Shown: piece after piece, positions 44,374 to 56,992 of the stretch
How positions within the stretch are numbered: position 1 is the first letter of the stretch
Layout: every line of letters begins with the position of its first letter
Source: Bidens hawaiensis
Taxonomy: Eukaryota > Streptophyta > Magnoliopsida > Asterales > Asteraceae
DNA: 64,000 nt
Assembly: GCA_021521415.1 (NCBI GenBank)
Contig: JAIQDT010011216.1
Coordinates: 1-64,000 of the forward strand
Reading direction: 5' to 3'
Notes under the pieces: model-generated
Told to the model about the DNA's origin: nothing
The model's database searches: none
Seen by the model: the letters and a program-made list of their open reading frames with translations, nothing else
Translations under genes and position numbers: made by a program

Positions 44374-45779
44374 TAATGACGAAAGACAAGAACTAAAATT
44401 ATGCCATAATCAGGTGGACTTATGAGCAGGGAGCTATAATGGGTTTGAAGTCAAAATGTAATATTATTAATGTCCTTACTGGGCCTTTAAAATGAAATAG
44501 AAAGTTCTGCAATGTGCTTAAACTTGGTCCACAATTGACGCATTATTAAAGAATAAGAATAAATGTCAGTGACTTTTGACCACACACACAAAGGGTTTTG
44601 ACGCCAATTAATTTGGAGATGGGTTACGCAGGAAAATAAAATAAAATAAAAGAAAAGAAAAGAAAAGAAAATAAAAAACGGCATAAGCATTAGTGGAAGA
44701 ACGGGGTTCGAGCGTAACAAGGGAGACATCGCAGAAGGCATATCATAATTTTAAGGTTCAACGTCGTTGAGATCACCAGTTGAAGATGGTCCACAACCAT
44801 TAGAGGCTAATTCAACCACAATCATTCCCGGGTGTACAAACTATAAGTTTTTAGGGTTTTTCATATTTATAAATTATAATATTTTATGTAATCGTTTGGT
44901 TTTAACAAATCGAATCGTGAGACTTTTCATTTTTATGAACCTATATTGTTAAGGATTTCTTGTACCATTGATTTTATAAGATGATTAGTGCTAGGGGCCT
45001 TGAATTGCATTAAGGATACAAATTTTCTTAATCTATATTGCATGTATTTATTCATAATTTATAATGTGAAGATTTTCCTTACATCATATGTAATAACCAA
45101 AAATTTTGAAACACTAAACTGAATAACATAAATAGAGAATAATGCTCTATGTGTTGTTGACACGGTAAGAGATAAATTTTACTTAAAGTTTGATGTTTAA
45201 TGTTAACAATCAAATTTCAAATGTAATATGAATAAAAATATAAAACACTTGAAACAAAAACAAATGAACTTGTATACTTTTATACATATTAATAAAATTT
45301 TAGTTATAAGTTTAACAAAATATGAAAGTTAGTAATCAATTTAAAAAGTTTATGAATGTTCATTAAAACTAAGTAAATATCTGTATTAAGTGGTTTAAAG
45401 ACGACGACGACAACAACAATTATAATAAATATATATATAATAATAAAAATAAATTAAATTCATATAAATATATTCACTACGTTAATTTTTAATGTTGATA
45501 GCTTAATAGTAAATAAATCAAACAATCAAAGTCTGTAAATATAATTGTAAATGATTATAAAGAGATATAAGATAAACCAGTTTTAGAGCCCGTGTCACAC
45601 ACGAGAAAAATACAAATTATAATATTACAAGTAAAGCAAATAAGTACATAGCGTATATAAAAATATGTATTACATGTATGCTTGTATCTATACTATGTGT
45701 ACATAAACTGATTTTATTTAAAGCACAAAATGATTTTTTTAATTGAACTTATTAAAAAAAATGCACGTGAAAAAACTTA
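44374..45779. other. AT-rich unassigned DNA
   Basis: No coding or element signature can be supported. There is a simple A-rich repeat of AAAAT/AAAAG units at 44635-44677. Confidence 0.5.
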
Positions 45780-46997
45780 ATCGAGAATGCTTCTTTCTAT
45801 TGAAAATTTTCCACTTCTAATCCTGCTTGTGATATCTTGTGCCCGAGAAAAATGCATTCTTTAACCATAAAGTGGGACTTTTCCCAGTTTAACACAAGAT
45901 TGATTTCCTCACATCTGCTAACATCCTTTTGAGATTTTCAAGAAAAAGAATGAGGGAATCTCCAAATACAGAGAAGTCATTCATGAACACTTCATTGAAT
46001 CCTCAATCATGTCGTGAAATATAGCTACCATACAACGTTGAAAAGTAGATGGAGCATTACACAGCCCAAAGGGCATTCTTCGGTAAGCAAATGTGCCATA
46101 GGGACATGTGAATGTCATTTTCTCCTAGTCCTCGGGAGAAATTGAAATATGGAAATAACCAAAGAATCCATCTAGAAAGTAGTAGTACACCATTCCTGAT
46201 AGACGCTCGAGCATCTGATCAATAAACAAGAGAGAAAAATGATTTTTCCGAGTGGCATCATTGAGTTTGCGATAGTCGATGCAAACTTGTCATCCCGTGA
46301 CGGTTCTCATATGAATCAACTCAACCTTGTCATTGGTGACCACCGTCCTTCCTCTTTTCTTTTGAACTACATGAGTAGGACTTACCCAGGGAGATCGGAG
46401 GGTAAATCAACCCTGCATCAAGCAGTTTGAGTACTACCTTTTTAACCATGTCTCGTACGTTTGGATTTAGTCATCTCTGGTGTTGCACTAAGGGTTTGAA
46501 GTCTTCCTCCATTAGAATATTGTGAGGGCAAAATGATGGGATGATTCCTTTAATGTCCATGATTTTCCAAGCGATGGCTTTCTTATGAGATTTAAGAACT
46601 TCAGGAGTTTTTCATTCTCATCGTTTGAAAGGTCAGAAGAAATGATGACATGTAATTGAGAATTGCCTTCGAGGAAAGCGTACTCGAGGTGCTTAGTTAA
46701 TTCTTTAAGTTCTAAAGTTGGAGTGTCTTCAATAGAAGGTTTTGTCTTAGGTTCTAGATCTCTATCTACTTCTTTGATTGCCTCATCTGAGTTGCTTTCT
46801 TCATCTTCCTCCTCCTCTTGACAAATAACTTGATCCTCTAAGTTGACTGCATGTGCCATCTCCACAATCAATTGTGTGTCACATGCTTCTTTCTCAATTG
46901 TTTTCCTTAGATGACAACTCACTATTAATTCACACATATCCAGGGTCTTCCTATATGCAGTAAAGTATGTAAGAACCAAGTATTCATCCTCTGACAC
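45780..46997 (-). pseudogene. Athila-like gypsy RT remnant
   Basis: On the minus strand the first part is an open acidic segment (46512-46997) ending PTLELKELTKHLEYAFLEGN and VIISSDLSNDENEKLLKFL, which in Athila-type elements immediately precedes RT. Downstream, short frames give ILMEEDFKPLVQHQR and LNPNVRDMVKKVVLKLLDAG, then text related to the RT palm down to about 45790, broken by many stops. Neither LTR of this element is recognisable. The lineage call rests on this pre-RT text. Confidence 0.75.
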
Positions 46998-48605
46998 ACT
47001 TGTTTGATTTTTACTACTAAATCGTTTTATTTATTTCAACCCAAAGTGAATATCATATTTATTTTTGTTTTGATAAGTAAGTTTAACGGAATTAAAGATA
47101 AAAATTAAAATACAGTATTTTTGGGTTTTTATATCTTTTAGATAGAAGATCAAAGATAAAAGTATATCATCTTGGTTCAAACTCCTCTTAACTTTGGTTT
47201 AACAATGAATTAGTAAACATGTGATGTGAGCCTGCCATGAGGATTAAATGTGGGAATAACACCTCATTGCTAAGCATATTATTCCATGATAATTAAAGAA
47301 AGAGAGATGCATATCTTCATAATCTCCACTAAAACATCATTTTATGTAAGCAGGTGGTTTATGATAAATATTTAAAAAATAACTCACTTTTAAGATGTGA
47401 CAATCCCTAAAATTACTAAATGAATTGTCATTGATACTTTAGTAAAAATAATATTTGTATTATACATAAAATATCAATTAAGATTAGTTAAGTCATAAAG
47501 GATTATCCTTGAGTTACCAAATTCTAATCCACACAACTCCTGGAGAATTATTGAACTCTATGTAATAATCACCCAAGAGTTGTTAAAAAAGGTTATGGTG
47601 CACACTCACTTAACGAGTAATTAACTGATCTTAGTGGATGAATATCAACAATTCGTTTCCACAAACATTATTGGTGATTCCCATTCTATCACGGTTAATT
47701 GCTACTAATATTCTACTTGGTCCATATCAATATTAGAATTCACGTTTTTACCCCAACCGAGCCCTTACAAGAATGAAGATTCCTCGACATATCATCAGGC
47801 TCAGAACTTGATGGCTCATTTAAATATTCTTAATTTAATAACCAAGCCCTTAGAAGAGTTTCAGTTCCCTCACTTATCGTCAAGCTTGGAACTTGGTGTC
47901 TATTTTGAAAGTTCGCCAAGCTCTCACAAGATTAGAAATTCACGGATTATCGTCAAGCTTGGCACCTGGGGTATTGTTTAAGAGTATTTTAACATTCCTC
48001 ATCAAGTGATAACTGCAATGTAACCATTACTTATTAAAAATCGATCACATGTTTAACTAACATTTATAAACTTTAATAAAGATTCATTATAAACCAAACA
48101 TGATCAAATTGAAACAATCTAACCAATTTGGATGACTAATCTTTTATGCTAATTACTTCTTCCAAGAGCTTAATATGCTTAATCTTAAATGGTTGGATGG
48201 ATGGGATAGTTCCCTTTTTGATTTTAGTGAAAAGAGGTGGTTGAAGTCGAGTGAATGAGGTTGGATGGTGTATTGAATGAAGGAGATGAGCATTCAATTT
48301 ATAGGCTATCCAGGTGATCAAAACACGGTGATGTTAAGAATAACATAGGCATGGTGACTTTCTTTTTCATACCGCATTAAATGCTCATCATCAGTTCGTA
48401 AAAATGAGGTGAACATGACCGTGCTTCGTTATGCACGGCCGTGGAGAGCCCACAATAGTCCAAATTTCATCCAATTTTGTCCCTTTCTCTTGTATTGAAG
48501 ACATGGCCATGTTTTGCTTCAGAATCTTCTATTGTGTCTTTTCCTCTTGTTCTTGATAACATGAGTGTGTTTAGTTTAACATGCCCATGTTTTGGCTTCC
48601 TGAGT
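46998..48605. other. Unassigned DNA with a short tandem repeat
   Basis: No gene is recognised. Three imperfect ~85-bp copies lie at about 47758-47975, each with AGC(T/C)CT...CAAG or AGAAG, then ATC(A/G)TCA(A/G)GCT and a CTTGG motif. The stretch at 48420-48450 has a CACGGCCGTG palindrome. It could be Athila-like LTR sequence. Confidence 0.45.
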
Positions 48606-48691
48606 TGTAACATCCCAAATCTCCTACAAATAATATTAACATATTATTTACTGTGAAAGAATTAATTTGAGTTAGTAGAATAATAATAATG

Positions 48692-48741
<50 letters not shown>

Positions 48742-51131
48742 TATAATAATAATAATAATGATAAATGGATGGTAGGCTAAAATAGACGGAATTAATTATT
48801 GACTTAAGATGAAGATGGGCCTAAGGTCCATGGGCTTAAGGAGTATAAATACCCCTTAAACCCTAATCCTTTCCATCTCCATCATTCTACACCTTAGCCA
48901 ACAACATCAAAAAACATATACTTAAGCCAAACACTCTCTACACTATTCCATTCAACGATCCAAGATCAACTGAAGTTAAGAACTCGTTTATCTCAGCTGG
49001 CCCAACAATTTAGAACCCGACACCACAACCCCGTGATGCCGTATGAGCCGTTTGAATCTAGATCTAGCTTTATTTGGATGTTTAATCAATCAAAAACGAG
49101 AATATGGCCACCTTAGCTTAGATATGGACACCCCGAAGCTACCTAGATTATAAACGATCAAAATCCGGCCAACCATGGTGGTTAACGGCGTCTGACGGCG
49201 CCGGTATTGAAGAAAAACCCTAAAAATGCGAAGTAGAAAGCTGGTATGAACATATACGGTGTATATGTATAGGCCGTATGTATATAGCGTATATGTATAT
49301 GTAGCCGTATATGCATATAACGTATATGTATGTATGCATGTCATATACGTATATAACGTATATGTATATATGGCCGTGTATGTGTATAACGTATATGTAT
49401 GTATGCATGTTGTATATGTACACAACGTATATGTATGGATCCATGCCATGTATGTATATAACGTATATGTGTGTATGTATATCGTGTATGTACTTATGCC
49501 GTGTATGTATGTATGTCGTGTATATATGTATGTCGTGTATATATGTACGCCGTATAAGTATATAACGCATATGCATGTATGTATGTTGTGTATGTATGAA
49601 TGTCGTATATGTATATATAATGTGTATGTATGTATGTCGTGTATGTATGTATGCTATAATTATAGTATAGTGCATGTGTATGTATAACGTATATGTATAC
49701 AAGCAAAGAATATGGTCTTATACGGTACATACGCTAAGAGCAAGAAACTAATTGATAAGGAAAGGTAATATTTAAAATGAGAAAGACCTAGAAAGAATGG
49801 CCAAGGACACAAACGAGCACTAGAGTAGTGGTAAACTTATGTGCCTTAACACAGAAAGGGGATTACGATTAGCTACGAACGTAACAGAGTCAGGTGAGTT
49901 TCTAGCCCCTTTCTCTTTTATGTTTTCGAGGCTGTGTGCATACTGTGTGTCAAGTCGATTTAAGTAAGTCGTTTAAAGCGTGATGTTATATTATCAAATT
50001 ATAAATAATTATTGTTTATAAATGCGAGGGTGTATGAGAGTAAGTGTGAATGTTACGGTATGTGTGCTTATAGTATGTATGCTTATAGTCAATGATGTGC
50101 AAGTGATTGTAAGAAACGAGTGAGTTTGTATTTAATTATTTATGCAAGCGTGTATGAAGTAAAGTGTGTATAGTATATATACTTATATAAATATATATAC
50201 GTGCATGAGATGAATCATGTAAGGGTAAGTATGTCTCATACATGCTAGAATTTGAAGAAAAAGCGGTATGGCCCGCGAGTCTACAAGTGATACCTTATAA
50301 GTTAGGATGACAAATCCCTCTAACTTCGCGTAGGGTGTAGACGGTACGCGGCGTGAACATTAGCAAGGATTAAGCCTTCGCATGTTTGCATGTGTGAGCG
50401 GGTTAACTAAAGTACTAGTGAGGGTAAGCCTCTACGTGCTTTCGTAAATAAGTTGTGTGATGTAAGTGTTAGTGAGGGCAAGCCTCTACATGCTTGCGTG
50501 AATAATTTGTGTGACGTAAGTTCTAGTGAGGTCAATCCTCAACGTGCTTTCGTGACTAATTTGTGTGACGTAAGTGCTAGTGAGGGCAAGCCTCTACGTG
50601 CTTTCGTGAAAAAGTTGTGTGACGTAAGTGCTAGGGAGGGTAAGCCTCTACGTGCTTTCGTGTGTTAGGGAATAAGTGTAAGAAAGGGACAAGCCTTTAC
50701 GTACTCACGATGCATGTAAGATGTCAACTTTGTGTATGTTGTAAAATAGTAAGTGGTATTATTTATATATGAGTTTGTTAAAGATGAATAACAAATCATG
50801 ATGAATAAAGTGGAGTCGTAAACTAGAACACACTCAGTGTAGCTGGCTATTAATATGCACGCAGGTGAGTATTATAAAACAGCTGGCTTGAGAAAATGAC
50901 ACATGGCATGGACCTAAGAGACTTGCATCCGAAGAAGAAAGAGTTATGTTATGTTTTTGTGTTAGAACTTGAATGAAAAAGTGTTAATGTATTGAAAGAG
51001 TTTTAGATATTGAAATCAACGGTTGAATATTTTATTATTCTACGCAAGTTTTAATTCACTCTGATATTTAGAACGGTGCTTATGAATAAATCGAACGTCT
51101 AAGTAGGGCACCAGGACCCGGGGCCTTAGAA
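48606..51131 (+). repeat. Gypsy LTR-2
   Basis: It starts TGTAACATCCCAAATC and is followed by a primer site, so it is a 5' LTR. Contents: an AAT microsatellite (48680-48760), a TATA-like AGTATAAATACCCC near 48841, homology to LTR-1 and LTR-3, a TATG-type low-complexity tract (49250-49710) and a 54-bp tandem repeat (50411-50668). The frames here are repeat artefacts. The right end is uncertain by a few bases. Confidence 0.8.
50411..50668 (+). repeat. 54-bp tandem repeat, about 4.8 copies
   Basis: The unit contains GTGACGTAAGTGCTAGTGAG and GCAAGCCTCTACGTGC. Because 54 is divisible by three, it stays open and gives an 18-residue peptide repeat (CDVSASEGKPLRAFVKKL); coding is not implied. Confidence 0.85.
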
Positions 51132-51133
51132 GT

Positions 51134-51145
51134 TGGTATCAGAGC
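51134..51145 (+). promoter_or_regulatory. Primer binding site of the LTR-2 element
   Basis: TGGTATCAGAGC lies about 3 nt after LTR-2. It is the Met-tRNA site. Confidence 0.85.
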
Positions 51146-51531
51146 ATAAGTTCAAGAGAAATAAGTATCCTACATGTTTAGACTTGAACAAAGTATGGGA
51201 CTTATGTAAGAAAAGAAAGAAGATGAAAGTTCAATAAAGCCATTTGTCACTCAAGCAAGCTAAGAAAAGGGTAAGGTATATGATTAATTTCATGTATAAT
51301 GTAAGAAAGTTATCTTAATTGCTAGGGATAGGATTATTTGATTGTTTGATTGATTAACTATTTAAAAGTAGAACCTAGCACAAGTGGAATCACAAGGGGA
51401 AGTGTGTAGGACACGGAAATTAATGCGATCAGCTAATCATAGTTGGCCATTGTTATTACCTGTTAGCCTTACTATCCTTGTACTAAATAGTTTATTGAGT
51501 GATGACGTTTGTGTTTCTGTTTAGAACATGA

Positions 51532-51666
51532 ATGGCTGGAGCAAGAAAGGTTGTTGGTCGAGGAGGTCGTACGGGACGTGGTGGTAGACCACGTACTGTT
51601 CGAGGACCTTCTGAGGAACCAGTTACTAACACGAGAGAAAAAGGAAGTGCAACTGGGCAGGACTAG
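51532..51666 (+). pseudogene. Gypsy gag N-terminus of the LTR-2 element
   Basis: The ATG is at 51532, about 390 nt after the primer site. The start is Arg/Gly-rich (MAGARKVVGRGGRTGRGG), a basic tail common at the start of some plant gypsy Gags. A TAG at 51664-51666 ends it after 44 codons. The same frame then continues with VVQAAIAQAVAAEVKNL to about 51850, as in gypsy Gags, before identity is lost. The remainder is replaced by the 3' part of Sire-C near 51.9 kb, so no product is expected. Confidence 0.6.
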
Positions 51667-51929
51667 AGCAACAATGAAGAATATCAACTTGATCATGTTG
51701 TTCAAGCTGCCATTGCTCAAGCTGTAGCTGCTGAAGTGAAGAACCTGCACTCAGGAGGGTCTGCAAGAAGCCATGCGGGAACTGCTGAGAAGATAGGGAA
51801 AGTGGTAAGAAGGGTGATGAGAATGAGAGGGGCGACTCGGGTGAGGTCAAGTATATGAAAGTGGATGAAAGGAATAAATATTCAAACCTTTTGAAGGTAA
51901 AATGCAACTCTTTTCGACTTAAACCAAAT

Positions 51930-53715
51930 ATCAAACATATTTAACATTCAAAGTCATTGTTTTAAGAGCAAATGGTGCATTTAGTGATTAAATTTCAGTT
52001 ATCATTCCTTTCTAAACAGTTTCTTTCCTTTTATGAAAAAGATCTCAATCATGGTATCATATTGACTAAGTAGCTTCTCAACACTTCATTCTCAGCATTA
52101 TTCTGACAGTTTAGACAGGTTAACAGCAGGTCTAGACTTAGAATGAATTTCATTTCTTTGGTGATATTATTAAGGTTCATTTAAGATGCATAATACTAAA
52201 TGGATAACACATATTGCATTCTGATGCTCCATATATTCTCAAGGCTTATTTGGATTTTTCCAGATCACCCTGAATTGACTCCGACCCCCGGATATATGGT
52301 AAAAAATTTAATGAAAGAACAATATAAAGATTTAGATTTTTCTTTTCTAGTTTTACAAATATATGTTAGGTTGAACGTTGGACTTATAGGCCACACAAGT
52401 TGGACTTACATGCCTTTCATTCGGAATGTTTAAAGGTCTTATATGATTTCCTCCACCCCTGTAGTTCTATAATTATCCCTCATGTTTGCACTTTTCTTTA
52501 TTAAAAATCTGTGAACACTTATCAACTTTTGGTTGATGAAATATTTGAAATAATATAGTTCACATTTGTTCTTATTCATTCTTAAATAAGTTACTTCCTT
52601 TTGGTGACCAAATACCAAAAAAAAGGGCTCGTGTATGACAGGATAATCACTTTTCTGCCTATCATTTGGAAAGATTTATCTTGGAACATGCATACACAAC
52701 ATTGTAACTCTACATTAAGTTTAGCAGTTTATTTATGTTTATATCACCTTAAATTTTACACATCATGGTAAAGCAACCATACATGTCAATGACTGTACTA
52801 AGTGCCTTTTCAGCCTATTAAATCCATATGATTGGCTAAATTGTCAATGTATCATCATTTCCCACATATTTTAAAAATTCAGTCACCCTAATTACTCTTT
52901 ACTGTCAGGTAAATGGCTATCCTGTTTGTCCACAAGTGGTTAACAGGACCAAACATTTATGAGAATACATGTGCTTTCAAATTAGAGTTATTGACATAAT
53001 TTTAAGTGATAGAATATAACAAATTTCAATTGCCCCGAATGCTTTCAGTCTTTAGGTTAAAGGCTATCCTTTCGATCTGAAAACAGATGATAGGACCAAA
53101 CAAATACCAGTATATGTCCTTCCAACTTAAGCAAACGACATAATTTTAAGCAAAAGTAACTCTTTTGAGTCTTTTCATTGAAAATCCCCATTTTAAGCTT
53201 CTATAAAGCTTTGAACTGAATAATATTATCATATCTCAGCACCATTAAACAACTTGCTCTGTTTTATCAAAATTGTTTTGACCAAAGGATTTCTAAAGAA
53301 TTTTCATTTGAGCACATTTTGACACAACCACAAGTGTAACATATTCAAATCAAAATCGTTAATGACATCATTAAAATAGGCAGATTTTACAAAATCCATA
53401 GTCTAACAAATCCTAACAACATCACATCAGATAAAACACATAATCAAGATATCAGACAAGCACACATTTAAATAGATCAAATCAGGTACCTCTCTAGATA
53501 TCATACACATTCACTGAACATTATCCTATGCATCAAAAATACCTAGGATTATCAGTTAATCATTTAAGAACACTCCAGTGAAAAGAAAACAGAAGAACAT
53601 TCAAACACAACAGTTATATGGATCCTCTATCAAAATAATCAATTAGCACATAGAGGCACACAACATTCATTTAGACTTTGAAAAGATAGTCAGTTTTCAC
53701 AACAAGCACACATCA
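51930..53715 (-). other. Sire-C post-pol spacer
   Basis: Non-coding. It carries, in order on the minus strand, the blocks conserved with the Sire-B spacer: GGCTATCCT at 53062-53070 and 52915-52923 (plus-strand spelling), the block at 52233-52286, and a following stretch to about 52010. Confidence 0.7.
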
Positions 53716-53719
53716 TGAA

Positions 53720-54445
53720 TCAGACTTCGTTGGAGTTGATAATCCCCAGGGCTTTCAGAAGAAAGTTGAACATGGTTTTGTCAAGTGGTTTTGTGAATAG
53801 GTCAGCCAAATTATCACTTGTATCAACTCTTTTCACCTCAATTAAACCTTTTTCACTACAATCTCTTATAAAATGATGTCTGATTTCAATGTGCTAAGTC
53901 TTGGAATGTTGCATAGGATTCTTAACAATAAAAGATGCAGCAGTGTTATCAATGTAAATAGGGGTATTTAAGAAATTCAGACCATAATCCAGCATTTGAT
54001 TTTGAATCCAGAGGACTTGTGCACTACAGGCAGATACAGCAATATACTCAACTTCTGCACTAATGATTGACACTGTAGTCTGTTTCTTACATTGCCATGA
54101 CACCAATCTGTCTCTCAAAAATTGACAACCTTCAGAAGTAGACTTCCTACTCATATTGTACCCATCATAGTCACTATCTGTGTAGGAAGTTAGATCAAAG
54201 GACTGGTTCTTTGGATACCAAATTCCCAGATCTGGTCTTCCCTTCAAATATCTAAAGATCCTCTTCACTGCATTCATATGAGAAACCTTAAGACTTGACT
54301 GCAATCTTGCACAAAAACAAATAGCAAACATGATATCTGGCCTTGAAGCAGTCAGATACATTAGAGATCCAATTTTTGCTTTGTATTCATGTTCATCCAC
54401 TTGCTCCCCCTTTTCATCTGCTACCATCTTCTCTTTTTTATCCAT
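53720..54445 (-). pseudogene. Sire-C RNase H
   Basis: The open block at 53894-54445 reads KIGSLMYLTASRPDIMFAIC, LTSYTDSDYDGYN, VSWQCKKQTTVSIISAEVEY and YIDNTAASFIVKNP, then HSKT and a stop. The text resumes after the stop to about 53720 (LADLFTKPLDKTMF). The first Glu of the usual EAEY motif is Val here (EVEY keeps one Glu). Confidence 0.88.
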
Positions 54446-55226
54446 AGGAGTTGAAGCAGTTTTAAGATCATTACACTTGAATCTGTCTAATATGTCCTAC
54501 ACATACTTAGATTGGCGCATGAAAATCCCATCAGTCTTCTGTTGAACTTGCAATCCAAGAGAGAAGTTCATTTCTCCCATTGAGCTCATACTATACTTGG
54601 ATTTCATTACCTCTTCAAACTCCATGCACATCTTTTCATTGGTTGACCCAAATATGATATCCTCAACATAAACTTGCAGCAAAAGCAAATCTCTTTCTTT
54701 CTTCTTGTAAAAGAGGGTCTTGTCAATAGCCCCCCTTTGGAAACCATGTTCAAGTAGATGATTTGATAACTCATCATACCAAGCTCTTGGAGCTTGATGC
54801 AGTCCGTACAAAGCTTTGTTTAACTTATTCACCTTATTGGGATAATCAGGGTCCTCAAATCCTGGTGGCTGAGTTACATACACCTCCTCTTCTATTTTTA
54901 CATTTAGAAATCAAGATTTGACATCAAGTTGGAATACCCTTATATTCTTTGAGGCAGCATAAGCCAAGAAAATTCTAATTGCTTCAAGTCTTACAACTGT
55001 GCAAAGATTCCTCAAAGACAATCCCTTCTTCTTGTAGGCATCCCAATCTAACAAGTCTGGCTTTGTTCTTAATCACAATACCTCTTTCATCCCTTTTATT
55101 CCTTGAACTCCATTTGGTTCCAATTGCATATCTGTTTCTTGGCTTGTCTACAAGTTCCCACACTTGTAGATCTCTGAATTGAGCCAACTTCTCTTGCATA
55201 GCCTCTACCCATCTGTTGTCCTTCAA
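54446..55226 (-). pseudogene. Sire-C reverse transcriptase
   Basis: The N-part at 54984-55226 has RWVEAMQEKLAQF and KNKARLVRLGCLQEEG. A gap with a stop follows. The palm at 54497-54883 has [33 protein letters not shown] and [12 protein letters not shown]. The catalytic motif reads YVED instead of YVDD, so one metal-binding Asp is Glu, and the usual VKGF and FAPVARLE motifs are corrupted. The enzyme would be inactive. Confidence 0.9.
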
Positions 55227-55253
55227 TGATTGAACAATGTTCTTAGGTTCTAC

Positions 55254-56350
55254 TTAGGATAGAAAGCAGGAGTACAAAAAAATGTTTGCAGATTCAGATG
55301 CACTTCTTGTTACTCTTTCATAAATGTTTCCTATGATATTTTCACGAGGATGATTATTTTCAACATCAGAGGATTGAACAATTACATCAGTGGATACATT
55401 AGAATCAAGATTTGTGTCATTGAGTTCAGGTTCATCAATGATCAAATCAGTTGTTGCATCATGAAACTCTGGTGCTTCTTCATTGTTACGTTGAGAGGTA
55501 GATGCACCATTGTTTACAAAATTCAAATTTTGAAACAAGTCCTCAAATCTTGCATTTCTTCTTGTTTTTCAGTGTTATCAGGATCTGCTTTATTCAGAAC
55601 GATATTATCCTGATTTTCTGGATCTACTTGTTCATTATTCCTATCATGAACTTGATCTGTAACTTGTTCATTTTCAACAATTGAAGGATGCTTAATGAAA
55701 TCGTATTCTGGTCCTTTTTCAGCAACCTTTTGACCACAACATGTCCAAATCAAGTTTCTTTAAAGATTCTTCTATAATCACACTTGTCTTATATACATAG
55801 CTTCATCAAAGTCCTCAGGACAAATCTTGAAGGACTTGATTAGCTTTTCAAGATCAAACAGCCATGCGGCACCATCAACTGTATCGAATTGATTTTCATT
55901 GAACACAATATCAGATGATTCAATCACACTCAAATGATCTTTCACATATACTCTGTAGGCTTTTGAGTGTGTAGAGTAACCAACAAAGAAGCAGTACAAG
56001 GATTTGCTTGAAACTTGTTGAGAAAATCCTTGGTGTTCAATAATGAACATTTTCATCCAAATGGCTTGAGAATCTTGTTGTAGGGTACCATCAACTGTAT
56101 TGAATTGATTTTCATTGAACACAATATCGGATGATTCAATCACTCTCAAATGATCTTTCACATATACTCTCTAGGCTTTTGAGTGTGTAGAGTAACTAAC
56201 AAAGAAGCAGTCCAAGGATTTTGCTTGAAACTTGTTGAGATAATCCTTGGTGTTTAATAATGAACATTTGCATCAAAATGGCTTGAGAAACTTGATGGAG
56301 GGCTTCCTTTTAAACAAAATCTCATAGGGAGTTTTGTCTTGACTTTTGTT
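55254..56350 (-). pseudogene. Sire-C integrase C-terminal region with a 216-bp duplication
   Basis: This linker region between integrase core and RT is broken into several frames. It includes an acidic stretch (NDTNLDSNVSTDVIVQSSDV) and the text SLYCFFVGYSTHSKAYRVY. A direct repeat places 55871-56086 beside 56087-56302, with about 95% identity by eye. Each copy encodes VKDH- or MKDHLRVIESSDIVFN. The duplication length is divisible by three. Confidence 0.75.
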
Positions 56351-56467
56351 GAGAAGCACTCTATTCTAAACAAAACAGGCTGTGTTAATTGCCTCTGCCC
56401 AAAAAGTAACAGGTAGAAAAGCATCAACCAGCATGGTTCTAGCAGCTTACATAAGTGTTATGTTTCT

Positions 56468-56971
56468 TCAATCCGTAACACCTTTTTGTTCAGGAGTTCT
56501 AGGAGCAGAGAATTGTTGAAGAATTCCTTTTGCAGTACAAAACTCTTCCATTACTTTATTATTGAACTCTGTGCCATTGTCACTTCTCATTATCTTTACC
56601 CTTGCATCCAGTTGATTCTCAATCTTGGTTACACAACTCTTTATCAACTTAACAGTCTCATCTTTTGTACTTAGAAAATAAACCCAAGTATATCTTGTGT
56701 AGTCATCAACGATCACAAGAAAATATCTTGTCTTACCTATACTTGAAACACTTACAGGACCAAAAAGATCCATGTGAAGCATCTCAATCACTTGATCAAT
56801 TGAGTTGATGAGTTTTGTCTTTTGTGAAGACTTGTGCTGCTTGCCCTTCTGACATGAGATACAATTATCATCCAATTTGAACTCTCTTGTAGGTAGGCCA
56901 ATCACATGCTCACCCTTCACAAGTCTGTTCATGTTCTTCAGATTCACATGACACAACTTTCTATGCCACAA
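56468..56971 (-). pseudogene. Sire-C integrase zinc domain and core
   Basis: The frame holds MWHRKLCHVNLKNMN with CISCQKGKQHKSS (His-His-Cys-Cys), then LHMDLFGPVSVSS and RSDNGTEFNNKVM, which give the two catalytic Asp residues. The third motif reads PRTPEQKGVTD and stops, so the catalytic Glu expected in a GVAERKNR motif is lost. Confidence 0.92.
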
Positions 56972-56992
56972 TTTTACTCATTTTCAGTGGCT

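Noticed and set aside
45580..45620. Possible Helitron terminus around CCCGTGTCACACACGAG
   Set aside because: No matching 5' TC end, no CTRR end with hairpin at the right distance and no helicase text.
49090..49730. Several 80-160-codon frames on both strands
   Set aside because: Same low-complexity artefact in LTR-2.
50453..50668. Small repeat protein CDVSASEGKPLRAF...
   Set aside because: It is a 54-bp minisatellite inside an LTR; the frame is open only because 54 is divisible by three.
51472..51934. Minus-strand Ser-rich frames
   Set aside because: Antisense of the Arg/Gly-rich gypsy gag start at 51532.
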